Assembly: GCF_002310495.1 (NCBI RefSeq)
Contig: NZ_CP023344.1
Coordinates: forward strand, 4,171,501 to 4,235,500
DNA: 64,000 bases
Direction: 5' to 3'
Source of the DNA: Nibricoccus aquaticus
GTDB taxonomy: Bacteria; Verrucomicrobiota; Verrucomicrobiia; Opitutales; Opitutaceae
Part shown: in pieces, positions 8,868 through 17,387 of the stretch
How the letters are laid out: every line of letters starts with the position of its first letter
Position numbering within the stretch: the first letter of the stretch is position 1
Translations under genes and position numbers: made by a program
The notes under the pieces: model-generated
The model's input: only the letters and a program-made list of their open reading frames with translations
Database searches by the model: none
What the model was told of the DNA's origin: nothing

Positions 8868-9452
8868 TCAGCGATTCAGGCCGAGGCGGGCAACCAGATG
8901 GGCGATCTGGTCGCGCAGGAAGCGCGGGGAGCCGTCGTTGGACAGCACGAAGTCAGCTAACTCTGTTTTTTTTGCCAAGGGCAATTGCTTGGAAATCCGG
9001 GCCTCGGCGAGCGCTTGGGAAAGTCCGCGCTCTTGCAGCCGGGCGAATTGACGAGGCGAGGTTGTGGTTATGCAGACGATGAAATCAAACCATTTTTCCA
9101 GCTGTTTCTCGTGCAACAAGGGGACTTCGATGAGCCAATGTCGGGCGGGGGCGGCGTCGATGAAGGTGCGCCAGAGCCCGTAGAGGCGGGGGTGGACGAT
9201 CTCTTCCCACGTGCGCAGGCGGGAGTCGTCGCTGAAGATCGCGTGCGCGAGGGCGGTGCGGTTGATGCGGCCGCTGGCGGCGAGCACGCCGGAGCCGAAG
9301 TGCGTGGCGGCGGCTTTTTCCACCTCGGGATCGAGGAGAATGCGGGTGCGAATGAGTTCGTCGGAGTCCAGGCGGGCAAAGCCGAGTTCTTCAAAGATGA
9401 TGGCGGCGGTGGATTTGCCGCAGCCCATGCCGCCTGTGAGTCCGATGATCAT
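8868..9452 (-). CDS. coaE: Dephospho-CoA kinase
   Basis: Catalyses the last step of coenzyme A synthesis, ATP-dependent 3'-phosphorylation of dephospho-CoA. The N-terminal P-loop GLTGGMGCGKSTA (residues 4-16), the LDSDEL segment (28-33) that aligns with the family's DAD motif, the lid-region HPRLYG, the EVPLLHE motif and the C-terminal SNDGS motif are all typical of CoaE. Its 194 residues are the normal length. It is the first gene of the set coaE-rho-small membrane protein. An ATG at 9452 gives the canonical start directly before the P-loop. Confidence 0.95.
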   Translation of the reverse strand: MIIGLTGGMGCGKSTAAIIFEELGFARLDSDELIRTRILLDPEVEKAAATHFGSGVLAASGRINRTALAHAIFSDDSRLRTWEEIVHPRLYGLWRTFIDAAPARHWLIEVPLLHEKQLEKWFDFIVCITTTSPRQFARLQERGLSQALAEARISKQLPLAKKTELADFVLSNDGSPRFLRDQIAHLVARLGLNR

Positions 9453-9585
9453 TGCCGGTCGCGTGTAGTGTGGGGAAAGGGCGGAGATTGGGCTTGCCGG
9501 TTTTGTGCTGCAAATAATTAGTCACACGCTCCTCGCGAACCTCCGGCAGCTCGAAGCTGGCCCGGGTTTTGCAAGGGCTCACCCG

Positions 9586-10455
9586 ATGTCTCATCCGATC
9601 GACACAAAACGCGCATTTACCGTGGCGGAAGCCACGCTGGCGGTGTTTCGGCGGATGTTTCCGCGCATGGAGCCGGGTTTATTCGTACGGGTTTTTGCGG
9701 ACGTGGATGCGATGTTTGCCGGGCGGTACCTAGACTATCAGCCGATCGACACGCCGTATCATGATCTCGAGCACACGTTGCAGGTCACGTTTTGTTTCGC
9801 GGAGATCATCGAGGGCCGCCATCTCGCGGGCATCGAGCCGCGGATGGATGCGCGGCAATTTGAACTGGGGATCGCGGCGGCTCTGCTGCACGACACCGGT
9901 TATCTGAAGCTGCGCTCCGACCAGACGGGGACGGGTGCGAAATACACTTTCACGCACGTGCTGCGGAGCTGCGCGGTGGCGTCGTCGTATCTGCCGACTC
10001 TCGGCGTATCGCTCGATGAACTCGATGGCGTGCTCGGGGCGATCCGCTGCACGAATCCGACGACGGCGATCCGGCGTCTGCATTTTCAAAACCCGGTTGA
10101 AGGCATCATGGGTTGCGCCGTGGCGACGGCAGACTACCTCGGGCAGATGGCCGCGCCCAACTATCTCGGCGACCTGCCCAATCTCTTCGCGGAGTTTGAG
10201 GAGTCTGATAATTTTGCCGGTGTGCCGATGGATCAGCGTGTGTACCGCTCGGTCGAGGAACTGACGGCGAAGACGCCGAGTTTTTGGAAAAGCGCGGTAC
10301 TGCCGAAACTCGATAATGAGCTTATCGGGCTCTACCGGTTTCTTGCGCGGCCGTACCCGTCAGGCAGGAACCGCTATATCGATTCGGTGAATCAAAACAT
10401 CACGATCATCGAAGCGGCGGTCGCGGCGAACGCGGCCCGGCGCAGCGCATCCTGA
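9586..10455 (+). CDS. HD/PDEase-like phosphohydrolase domain protein
   Basis: 289-residue soluble protein with an HD-type metal site: YHDLEHT (58-64), LLHDTGY (100-106) and a following His at 124, spaced as in cyclic-nucleotide phosphodiesterase-like HD proteins. The pattern resembles the HNxxHA...HDxxH arrangement but is not identical, and there is no GYP motif, so the substrate is unknown. I chose the ATG at 9586 (MSHPIDTKRAF); an in-frame GTG at 9505 would add 27 residues without similarity to the domain. It is divergent from coaE and ends 6 bases from the convergent permease gene, with no obvious terminator between them. Confidence 0.78.
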   Translation: MSHPIDTKRAFTVAEATLAVFRRMFPRMEPGLFVRVFADVDAMFAGRYLDYQPIDTPYHDLEHTLQVTFCFAEIIEGRHLAGIEPRMDARQFELGIAAALLHDTGYLKLRSDQTGTGAKYTFTHVLRSCAVASSYLPTLGVSLDELDGVLGAIRCTNPTTAIRRLHFQNPVEGIMGCAVATADYLGQMAAPNYLGDLPNLFAEFEESDNFAGVPMDQRVYRSVEELTAKTPSFWKSAVLPKLDNELIGLYRFLARPYPSGRNRYIDSVNQNITIIEAAVAANAARRSAS

Positions 10456-10461
10456 GCGAAA

Positions 10462-12261
10462 TCACGGGGTGGCTGCTGCGGCGGCCTGGGTGAGCGGCCA
10501 GAAACGCGGGACGAGAACCAACGCGATGATAAAAATGACGAGAACCAGCGGGCCTCCTACGCGCACGAAGTCGGAGAAACGGTAACGACCCGGCCCATAC
10601 ACCATGAGACATGCGGGCTCCAATGGCGTGAGGTAGGAGCAGCTGGCGGCTAGGGCGATCATCATGGCGAAAGCGCGCGGGTTGAGGCCGAGCTGTTGTG
10701 CAGTCTGGACTGCGATGGGCAGGATCACGGCTGCGGCGGCCTGATTGGACATCGGCTGGGTGAGCGCGACGGTGAGCAGGAAAAAGCCGCCGAGCAGCCA
10801 AAGCGGCGGCAGGTCGGCAGTGACCCCAGCGAGCTGGGTGGCCAAGAACTGCGCGGTGCCCGTGTGGAGCATGGCTTCGCCGAGTGCGAGCATGCAGCCG
10901 ATGAGGATGATCGCGCGCCACTCGACCTCGCGGTAGGCCTCGGCTGGAGACACGCAGCGGGTGGCGAAAATCAAAAACGCGCCGAGCAGGCCCGCGACGG
11001 CGAGTGGCACGACGTTAAAGGATGCGAGGGCGAGCGCGCCGCCGAAGATCAGGCCGGAGCGCCACGCGCGGGCGCGGTCGGGGCGTTTCTCTTCGACGGA
11101 TTGGAGCACGCTGAGAACGCGTTCTTCGTTGAGCGTGTTGATGTTGTTGCGCGCTCCCTGAACGAGGAGCACATCGCCCGCGCTCAGCGTGATGTGGCTG
11201 AGTTTTTGCAGGAGGTTTTTCCCGTGCCTGTTGAGGCCGAGCACTTGCACGCCGAAGCGGTCGCGGAAGCGCAGGTCGCGCAGACGGCGGCCGACGAGTG
11301 GCGAACCGGGGACGACGAGCGCCTCGACGAGTGCGGCGTCTTCGGTGCGTAGAAGAGGATCGGAGAGTTCCACGTCGGCTTTGATCTCGACGCCGGCGGT
11401 GTCTTTGACCTTGAGCACGTTTTCGCGCGCGCCTTCGACGAGGAGGACATCGCCCGCCTGGAGGATCATGTCGCGGCGGGGGAGGCGGTAGTTTTTATCT
11501 CGAATGAGGCGCACGACATTGAGGTCCATGCTCTCGCCGAGCGCGGCCTGGCGGAGGGTTTTCCCGATGAGCGGGGATTTGGGCAGGAGGACGATCTCGG
11601 TCAGGAAAGGCCGCACGCCGAAGTGTTCGATGAGGCCGGCGGCTTTCGCGCGTTCAGGGATGAGGCGCCGGCCGATCAGGAACATGTAGGCTATGCCGGC
11701 CACCGCGATGGGGATGCCAACGGGGGCGAGTTCAAACATGCCCATCGGCTTGAGCCCGGCGTTGGTCATGAGGCCGCTGACCACGAGATTGGTCGAGGTG
11801 CTGATCAACGTCACTGAGCTCGTGAGGATCGAGGCAAACGCCACAGGCATGAGCAGGCGCGAGGGTGAGATGCCAGATTTTGCAGCGATGCCGATGACCA
11901 CCGGCACAAAGAATGCGGCGGCCGCGGTATTGCTGATGAACGCGCTTAGCGTGGCCACGGCCATCATGATCACGATGAGCAGGACATTGAGCCGTGTGCC
12001 CGCATGGCGGAGAATCGCGCGGCCGACGATATCGACAACCCCGGTTTTGAGCAGCGCCGCCGTCATGATGAGCAGGCTCAAAATCATGATGACCGTGTCG
12101 CTGCCGAAACCGGCGAACGCTTTGTTAACCGGTACGAGTCCGCTGAGGATGAGCGAGAGCACCAGGCCGAGTCCGACGACATCAGCCGAGACCCACTCGA
12201 AGGAAAAGAAGATCACTGCGACAACGATGAGTCCGAGGAGCAGGGCGATTTCAAATGTCAC
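10462..12261 (-). CDS. SLC13-family permease with two RCK_C (TrkA_C) domains
   Basis: Integral membrane transporter (599 residues) of the divalent anion:sodium symporter superfamily. Hydrophobic segments fill residues 1-205 and 400-595, with the Asn-containing hairpin motifs FISNTAAAAFF and TQPMSNQAAAAVILP typical of the fold. Between the halves lie two cytosolic TrkA_C-like domains (about 210-290 and 300-385), each ending in GDVLLVEGARENV / GDVLLVQGARNNI. This arrangement is common among bacterial SLC13 proteins annotated as sulfate or dicarboxylate carriers; the substrate cannot be read from sequence. It begins 51 bases after the lysR gene on the same strand and may be co-transcribed with it. 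Confidence 0.88.
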   Translation of the reverse strand: MTFEIALLLGLIVVAVIFFSFEWVSADVVGLGLVLSLILSGLVPVNKAFAGFGSDTVIMILSLLIMTAALLKTGVVDIVGRAILRHAGTRLNVLLIVIMMAVATLSAFISNTAAAAFFVPVVIGIAAKSGISPSRLLMPVAFASILTSSVTLISTSTNLVVSGLMTNAGLKPMGMFELAPVGIPIAVAGIAYMFLIGRRLIPERAKAAGLIEHFGVRPFLTEIVLLPKSPLIGKTLRQAALGESMDLNVVRLIRDKNYRLPRRDMILQAGDVLLVEGARENVLKVKDTAGVEIKADVELSDPLLRTEDAALVEALVVPGSPLVGRRLRDLRFRDRFGVQVLGLNRHGKNLLQKLSHITLSAGDVLLVQGARNNINTLNEERVLSVLQSVEEKRPDRARAWRSGLIFGGALALASFNVVPLAVAGLLGAFLIFATRCVSPAEAYREVEWRAIILIGCMLALGEAMLHTGTAQFLATQLAGVTADLPPLWLLGGFFLLTVALTQPMSNQAAAAVILPIAVQTAQQLGLNPRAFAMMIALAASCSYLTPLEPACLMVYGPGRYRFSDFVRVGGPLVLVIFIIALVLVPRFWPLTQAAAAATP

Positions 12262-12312
12262 GAACGGAAAGTGGGAACGGGGTTGGAGTTGGCGAGTGAT
12301 AACAGCGCGGAA

Positions 12313-13203
12313 TCAACGAGCATTTTGCACGGGCATCGCATCGAGCAAAACTCGAAGCGGCGCGGAGACGCGGCCGCGTTGCCAGGTGACGACAAGCGTC
12401 CATTTCAGCGCTGATTCCTTGAGCGGGACGAATCTCACGCCGGGCGCGCCGGATTTTTTAGCGTATTCGGGGATGAGTGACACGGCTCCTTCTGTCACGA
12501 CGAGGGAAAGCCCGTGGCTGAGGCTTTCCGCATCCTCGACGAAGCGCGCGCGAAAACCGGCCTTGCGGCAGATCTGCGTGATCCAGCGGTTGTGTCCAGG
12601 GAGGTCGCGCTCGTTTGCACCGACGAAGAGGTCTCCGCGCAACTCGGCGAGCGCGATGGTGGATTGGCCGGCGAGTGGGTGAGTCTCTGCGACGGCGACG
12701 GTGAGCGGAAGCGTGGCGAGTCGTTTCGCGTAGAACTCCTTTTCGGGCGTGGCCCCGGCGCGGCCCATCAACGCGACGTCGATCTCACCCTGGCGCAACG
12801 CTTCGAGTTGCTCGCCGGGAGACTGGTCGAGGAGTTTCACCTTCACCTCGGGATGCGCGCGCCGCAGGGCTGCGAGTGCGGGGTTCAAGTATTCCTGGGC
12901 GGCCGAGGAGATGTAGCCAACGCGCAGGCTCGCGGACTGGCCGCGGGCAAGTTTGCGGGCCTCGCCAAGCGCAGCATCGAATTTCGTGAGCAGCGGTTTC
13001 ATTCCATCGAACAGCACGTGACCGGTTGCGGTGAGAGCGACGCCGCTCGAACTGCGTTCGAAGAGCGCGCCGCCGATGTCGTGTTCGAGCGCGTGCATCT
13101 GTCGCGTGAGCGTGGACTGGGAAACGCGGAGGCGCTCGGCGGCTTTGTTGAGGCTGCCTAGCGTTGCGATTTCAAAAAAGGAGCGGAGGAGGTCGAGGTT
13201 CAC
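12313..13203 (-). CDS. LysR-family transcriptional regulator
   Basis: 296 residues. An N-terminal winged helix-turn-helix (MNLDLLRSFFEIATLGSLNKAAERLRVSQSTLTRQ region, residues 1-60) is followed by a periplasmic-binding-like effector domain (about 88-290). It is transcribed away from the small membrane protein/yceI/dioxygenase/wrbA/esterase run, with only 87 bases between, the classic LysR layout for controlling a divergent operon. The context suggests it senses a quinone, aromatic or other electrophilic compound; the effector is not known. Downstream on its own strand is the SLC13 permease, which could also belong to its regulon. Confidence 0.93.
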   Translation of the reverse strand: MNLDLLRSFFEIATLGSLNKAAERLRVSQSTLTRQMHALEHDIGGALFERSSSGVALTATGHVLFDGMKPLLTKFDAALGEARKLARGQSASLRVGYISSAAQEYLNPALAALRRAHPEVKVKLLDQSPGEQLEALRQGEIDVALMGRAGATPEKEFYAKRLATLPLTVAVAETHPLAGQSTIALAELRGDLFVGANERDLPGHNRWITQICRKAGFRARFVEDAESLSHGLSLVVTEGAVSLIPEYAKKSGAPGVRFVPLKESALKWTLVVTWQRGRVSAPLRVLLDAMPVQNAR

Positions 13204-13218
13204 GTGTAGGGGAGGGTA

Positions 13219-13253
13219 TGCGCAGCGCGCATGACGGCAAGCCGTCCTGCGCA
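13219..13253. promoter_or_regulatory. Nested dyad in the lysR divergent promoter region, candidate operator
   Basis: The 87-base spacer between lysR and the divergent gene contains GACGGC-AA-GCCGTC (13233-13246) flanked symmetrically by two TGCGCA copies (13219-13224 and 13248-13253). LysR proteins bind dyad-symmetric sites in such spacers, so this is the best operator candidate. It could also be a local palindromic repeat of the kind frequent in this window. Confidence 0.4.
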
Positions 13254-13290
13254 GTAGGCCGAATGGCGGTGCGCTGATAATCTCTAGTCC

Positions 13291-13578
13291 ATGAAACCAA
13301 CCACTTCGCTTCTCTCCTTCGGTCTTCGCGGTGCCGCCATCACGGCTCTGATCCTTACTCTCGGTACTTGGATCGCCACCGGTTCACATGTCGGTTGGAC
13401 GCAGACGAGCATCGTTCAGATGCAGCACGACGAAATCACCGGCATCGATTTTCCGGTTCACAAAGACGCATTCATCGCGGGGGTCGAAGTGCTCGCGGCC
13501 GGTCTGTTTTTCGCATCGGCCTTCGCCGGGCTCAGTTTTCTCCCACGTCTTCAGCGGGTGAAAGCAGTCCAGTCCTGA
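13291..13578 (+). CDS. Small membrane protein, first gene of the LysR-linked operon
   Basis: 95 residues with two predicted membrane spans (about 12-32 and 62-85) separated by a polar loop. I do not recognise a family. It follows the lysR divergent promoter and precedes yceI by 52 bases in the same direction. Small hydrophobic proteins often accompany YceI in such operons, sometimes as cytochrome b561 or DoxX types, but this one is too short for either and lacks the haem histidine pattern. Confidence 0.65.
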   Translation: MKPTTSLLSFGLRGAAITALILTLGTWIATGSHVGWTQTSIVQMQHDEITGIDFPVHKDAFIAGVEVLAAGLFFASAFAGLSFLPRLQRVKAVQS

Positions 13579-13630
13579 GCCAACGCTCATTCTTAACGCT
13601 CATCATTCACGCTCTCAAAATCGTCATTCT

Positions 13631-14269
13631 ATGAAAACTGCCTCCTCCCTCCGCTCTGCTCTTCAATTTGCCGTCGCGTTATCCGCGACCGCACTCGTCT
13701 CACAGGCTGCCTCGCAGTCCTTTGACTTCAAAGATCCGAAGGGCGTAAACAACGTTCAGTTCAAGCTCGATGCTCCGCTTGAGTCCATCACCGGCGCCGC
13801 CACGGGCATCAGCGGTAATGTCTCGTTCGACGCCGCGAATCCCTCCGCCATCTCGGGTCGCATCGTGCTGGATACTGCATCACTTACTGTAGGCAACCCT
13901 GTCATGGGCGATCACCTCAAAAGTGCCAACTGGCTCGATGTCGCAAAATATCCTGCGATCATATTTGAGGCCGCTTCCGTCGCCAATGTCCGCACGCAAG
14001 GCGTGCAGGTGCTCGCCGATGTTTCCGGCAAACTCACGGTCAAAGGCGTCACCAAGGACGTCACCGTGCCCGTCACCTTCACGTATCTCGCCGATAAGCT
14101 CGGCGCGCGTCTCGGTGACGACAAAGTGAAGGGGGATCTGCTCGTCTTGCGCGCCACCTTCGCGATCAATCGCAACGAGTACGACATCCAGCCAGGCCAG
14201 TACGCCGACAAGGTATCTGACACGATTAACCTTTCTCTCAGCATCGCCGGTGCAGCGCCTCGTTCTTGA
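13631..14269 (+). CDS. YceI-family periplasmic lipocalin-like protein
   Basis: 212 residues beginning with a Sec signal peptide (MKTASSLRSALQ...ATALVSQAAS, cleavage expected near 28). The rest matches the YceI beta-barrel, which binds polyisoprenoid or other amphiphilic ligands in the periplasm: features include SGNVSFDAANPSAISGRIVLD, the GDHLKSANWLDVAKYPAIIFEA core motif and KLTVKGVTKDVTVPVTF. It sits in a run of oxidative/electrophile-stress genes downstream of a divergent lysR, which fits a role in handling isoprenoid quinones, though its ligand is unproven. Confidence 0.9.
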   Translation: MKTASSLRSALQFAVALSATALVSQAASQSFDFKDPKGVNNVQFKLDAPLESITGAATGISGNVSFDAANPSAISGRIVLDTASLTVGNPVMGDHLKSANWLDVAKYPAIIFEAASVANVRTQGVQVLADVSGKLTVKGVTKDVTVPVTFTYLADKLGARLGDDKVKGDLLVLRATFAINRNEYDIQPGQYADKVSDTINLSLSIAGAAPRS

Positions 14270-14286
14270 GCACCGTTGATTTTCAC

Positions 14287-14313
14287 GGGACCGGATGTGT
14301 GTCCGGGCCCGTT
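14287..14313 (+). terminator. Weak hairpin after yceI
   Basis: GGGACCGGA (14287-14295) pairs with TCCGGGCCC (14302-14310) with one mismatch, followed by GTTT only. It may partly terminate or stabilise the upstream message; the 105-base gap to the dioxygenase gene leaves room for a second promoter. Confidence 0.35.
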
Positions 14314-14374
14314 TCAAGAGACTCCTTTCTGACTGCGTTTAACTTTTCATAATTTCTCGTACGCTCATTCCGCC

Positions 14375-15325
14375 ATGAACTCTCCCATCACCGGCATCCA
14401 TCACGTAACCGCCATCGCGAGCGATCCTCAGCGCAACGTGGATTTCTATACCGGCCTGCTCGGCCTCCGCCTAGTGAAGAAAACCGTCAACTTCGACGAT
14501 CCTTCGGCCTATCACCTCTACTATGGCGATGAAACCGGCACGCCCGGCAGCATCGTTACGTTTTTCTACTGGCCAGGCGGCGCGGGTCGCGGGCGGGTTG
14601 GCTCGGGTCAGACAACGCGCCTGAGTTTCTCCGCTCCTGCGGCGTCGTTGGATTTCTGGTACGCGCGTCTGCAAAAGCACACTGTCAGCGTGAAACGAGA
14701 AACGCGCTTCGGAGAAGATGTTCTCACGTTCGCTGATCCCGACCGCATCGCCGTTGAGATCGTGGCTGTCGCCAACGACGGCCGCACCGGCTGGACCGGC
14801 GCAGGCATCGCCGCCGAAAACGCGCTGCGCGGCCTGCACACGGCGGAACTCACGGTGCGCGACGCTGAAGCCACTGAAGCACTCGTCGGCGGTGAGATGG
14901 GCTATCGCCTCGTTAAGCGCGACGGCCTGCGCTCCCGCTTTGAAGCCGGTGCGGGCGGTTCCGGCACCTACATCGACGTGATTGCTTCACCCAACGGGCC
15001 TTCGGGACTCGGCGGCGTCGGCACGATCCATCACATCGCCTTTCGCGTGGCCGACGATGCGGGCGAACTGCTCATGCAAGAGCGCCTGGGGGACGCAGGC
15101 TACAATGTTTCCGATGTGCGCGACCGGAATTATTTCCGCTCAATCTACTACCGCGAACGCGGCGGCATCCTTTTCGAGATCGCCACCGATGTGCCCGGAT
15201 TCCCCGATGATGAGCCTGTTTCATCGCTCGGCACCGCGCTAAAACTGCCCGCGCAATTTGAATCCGCGCGCAAGCAGATCGAGTCTCTACTCCCTGCGCT
15301 GCAACCAGCGCGCCAATACACCTAA
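14375..15325 (+). CDS. Ring-cleaving dioxygenase of the VOC superfamily, MhqO/MhqA-like
   Basis: 316 residues made of two glyoxalase/bleomycin-resistance (VOC) modules. The first begins GIHHVTAIASDPQRNVDFY (7-25) and the second carries GTIHHIAFRV and GGILFEIATD, supplying the His and Glu ligands expected for a mononuclear metal site. This two-module architecture is that of the proposed ring-cleaving dioxygenases of the Bacillus MhqR regulon, which break down hydroquinones. Its neighbours here, a WrbA-like quinone reductase and a carboxylesterase, match that regulon. Substrate assignment rests on context and family resemblance, not on diagnostic residues. Confidence 0.86.
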   Translation: MNSPITGIHHVTAIASDPQRNVDFYTGLLGLRLVKKTVNFDDPSAYHLYYGDETGTPGSIVTFFYWPGGAGRGRVGSGQTTRLSFSAPAASLDFWYARLQKHTVSVKRETRFGEDVLTFADPDRIAVEIVAVANDGRTGWTGAGIAAENALRGLHTAELTVRDAEATEALVGGEMGYRLVKRDGLRSRFEAGAGGSGTYIDVIASPNGPSGLGGVGTIHHIAFRVADDAGELLMQERLGDAGYNVSDVRDRNYFRSIYYRERGGILFEIATDVPGFPDDEPVSSLGTALKLPAQFESARKQIESLLPALQPARQYT

Positions 15326-15402
15326 GCTATCGGCGACAACTCATCGCCTTCATCATCCCCTGTCTACTCACACCGCACATCTCGTCATCACCACCGCTTA
15401 CC

Positions 15403-16023
15403 ATGAGCACTAAAATCAAAGTCATCTTTCACAGCCTTTACGGCCATGTCTATCAACTCGCCGAAGCCATCGCGGCCAGTGCGCGCGAAGTCCCCGGCGT
15501 CGAAGTCGAAGTCCTTCAAGTCGCCGAGACGCTTCCCGCCGAAGTCCTCGGCAAGATGGGCGCGCTCGAAGCAAAAAAAGCCTTCGCGCACATTCCCGTC
15601 GCCGATCCCAAAAAACTCAGCGAGGCCGACGCCATCCTCCTCGGCTCTGGAACACGCTTCGGCAGCGCAACGTCGCAGATGCAGGGATTTTTCGACGCTA
15701 CCGGTGGTCTATGGGCCGCAGGCGCGCTGATCGGCAAAGTCGGCGGCGTGTTTGCCTCCAGTGCCACGCAACACGGCGGCCAGGAAACCACACTTATCAG
15801 CATGCAGACGTTCCTGTTTCACCACGGCATGGTGGTCGTCGGCGTGCCGTATGCCGCCAAAGAGCAGATGACGATTGCCGAGATTTCCGGTGGTTCGCCC
15901 TACGGATCGAGCACGATCACGGGCGGCGACGGCTCGCGCCTGCCGAGTGCCAACGAACTCGCCATCGCCCGCTTCCAGGGAAAGCACACCGCGCAGATCG
16001 CGGCTAAACTCGCGGCGAAGTAA
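15403..16023 (+). CDS. wrbA: NAD(P)H:quinone oxidoreductase, WrbA-type flavodoxin
   Basis: FMN protein (206 residues) that reduces quinones by two electrons, avoiding semiquinones. The flavodoxin phosphate loop FHSLYGHVYQLAEAIA is at 9-24, the flavin-contact segment GSGTRFGSATSQMQ and the WrbA-specific stretch GKVGGVFASSATQHGGQETTLIS follow, and the C-terminal GGSPYGSSTITGGDGSR region is typical. It lies between the dioxygenase and esterase genes, so a joint quinone-detoxification role is likely: reduction to hydroquinone followed by ring cleavage. Confidence 0.93.
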   Translation: MSTKIKVIFHSLYGHVYQLAEAIAASAREVPGVEVEVLQVAETLPAEVLGKMGALEAKKAFAHIPVADPKKLSEADAILLGSGTRFGSATSQMQGFFDATGGLWAAGALIGKVGGVFASSATQHGGQETTLISMQTFLFHHGMVVVGVPYAAKEQMTIAEISGGSPYGSSTITGGDGSRLPSANELAIARFQGKHTAQIAAKLAAK

Positions 16024-16121
16024 TCGCGCAACTCATCGCGAACGCCGTACGCACCGCGTTCGGCAGTGTCCGCGTTCGCTTATCAACGTCTCCGTCTCTG
16101 ACTTCTCAACTCACTCCGTCC

Positions 16122-16766
16122 ATGCAGCCTCAAACTATTCACTCCACTCAAGACACACTCCGGGGCGGCGCGCCGCTCGCTCAAGCCGCCGGTGCCGTGA
16201 TCTTGCTGCATGGACGCGGTTCGTCGGCAGACGACATCGTCGGGCTGGCGAAATCCTTGAAAGGCGCGCCCGCGCCACTCGCGTTTCTCGCGCCCAATGC
16301 CACCGACAACACCTGGTACCCTCAGCGTTTCTTCGTGCCGCTCGCGCACAACGAGCCATGGCTCTCCAGCGCGCTCGGCGTCATCGACGAACTCGTTGGC
16401 GAAGTGCATGCGTCGGGCATTCCGTTCGAGCGCATCGGCATCGCCGGATTTTCCCAAGGCGCGTGCCTGACTCTCGAATACGCCGTGCGCAACCCGCGCC
16501 GCTACGGTTTCATTGCGGGCTTGAGCGGCGGTTTGATCGGGCCACTCGACACCGCGCGTCCGCCGACGGATTTGCAGAAGACTTCCGTACTCGTCGCCTG
16601 CGCCGAAAGCGACGCGCACATCCCGCTGGAGTTCGTGGAGAAAAGCGCTGTCACGCTGACAGGATTTAATGCCGATGTGACCAAGCAGATCTTCCGCGGC
16701 AGCGCGCATACGGTGTTCCCCGACGAGATCGCGTGGCTGCGTCAGCAGGTCGCCACGTGGAAGTGA
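16122..16766 (+). CDS. Phospholipase/carboxylesterase-family alpha/beta hydrolase, MhqD-like
   Basis: 214-residue serine hydrolase. An LLHGRGSSADD oxyanion motif (28-38) precedes the nucleophile elbow GFSQG (Ser111); Asp164 in CAESDAHIP and His196 in GSAHTVFP complete the triad. The size and motifs match the acyl-protein thioesterase/carboxylesterase group to which Bacillus MhqD belongs. It closes the apparent electrophile-response run after wrbA and is followed by the convergent hpt gene. No signal peptide is present, so it acts in the cytoplasm. Confidence 0.88.
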   Translation: MQPQTIHSTQDTLRGGAPLAQAAGAVILLHGRGSSADDIVGLAKSLKGAPAPLAFLAPNATDNTWYPQRFFVPLAHNEPWLSSALGVIDELVGEVHASGIPFERIGIAGFSQGACLTLEYAVRNPRRYGFIAGLSGGLIGPLDTARPPTDLQKTSVLVACAESDAHIPLEFVEKSAVTLTGFNADVTKQIFRGSAHTVFPDEIAWLRQQVATWK

Positions 16767-16821
16767 CGAGCACGCTTCATCGTCAGCCTCTCCTGATCGT
16801 CGGAAACGCTTTTCTGAGCGC

Positions 16822-17184
16822 TCAGACTGGCGGGAGTAGTTTTTCCAGCGCCTGCTTCGCCACACTGAACGCCTGATCGAGATCATCGACGCGCGTCGCG
16901 AGTCCGGTGATCGGCTCGGTTTTGCCGCGTTGCTCCAGCTCGGCGGAAATAGTGCGCAGCTGCGTCGTTCCTAGATTGCTGGAGCTGCCTTTGATGCTGT
17001 GCGCAGCGCGAGTGAATTGCTCCCTGTCACCAGAGGCCATGCTCTGGCGCAACTCGGCGATGCGGGCGGGCGTGTCGTCGAGAAAGATCCCGATGATGTC
17101 GCGCAAAAAACTGTCCGGATCATCCGGAGTCAGTGCGCGAAGGTTTTCGATGGCCTCGGGATCGATGGGCGTTTCGGACGACAT
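16822..17184 (-). CDS. Histidine phosphotransfer (Hpt) domain protein
   Basis: Free-standing phosphorelay carrier of 120 residues forming a four-helix bundle. The phospho-accepting histidine is His62 in the motif AAHSIKGSSSNLG (60-72). The ATG at 17184 (MSSETPIDPEAI) is preferred because it starts at the first helix; an upstream in-frame extension of 42 codons reads into the metK leader and has no domain similarity. There is no kinase next to it, so it may serve the hybrid kinases elsewhere, for example the double-receiver kinase at 35759-38041. It is convergent with the esterase gene and divergent from metK. Confidence 0.87.
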   Translation of the reverse strand: MSSETPIDPEAIENLRALTPDDPDSFLRDIIGIFLDDTPARIAELRQSMASGDREQFTRAAHSIKGSSSNLGTTQLRTISAELEQRGKTEPITGLATRVDDLDQAFSVAKQALEKLLPPV

Positions 17185-17301
17185 GGCGTCTGGCAAAGTA
17201 AGTGTGATTTTAGGCTCGGCGCGACTAAACAAATGGCATCGCCGGTCAGGAGTTATGACAAGGTAGCCCCTCTTTTTCGGCACGGTCTTTGACGACTTAA
17301 G

Positions 17302-17343
17302 GTTAATCACGCATCACGTCATTCGGATGCGTTGATGTTTAAC
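17302..17343 (+). promoter_or_regulatory. Stem-internal-loop-stem structure in the metK leader
   Basis: GTTAA (17302-17306) pairs with TTAAC (17339-17343), enclosing the perfect stem ACGCATC (17309-17315) / GATGCGT (17326-17332) with a 10-base loop and an asymmetric internal loop (TC against TGATGT). It ends 44 bases before the metK start. It does not match the SAM-I, SAM-II or SAH riboswitch consensus I know. A regulatory role is inference from position. Confidence 0.35.
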
Positions 17344-17387
17344 TTGCCTCAGCGGTGTGCGGGTGATTTTTCCTGAAGCCTCTACCT

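Noticed and set aside
10456-10461. Missing gene or terminator between the HD gene and the permease gene
   Set aside because: The two convergent stops are only 6 bases apart and no hairpin is visible; overlapping transcript ends are likely.
17285-17387. SAM-I/SAM-II riboswitch upstream of metK
   Set aside because: The hairpin present does not carry the conserved core of either class, so I list it only as an unclassified structure.
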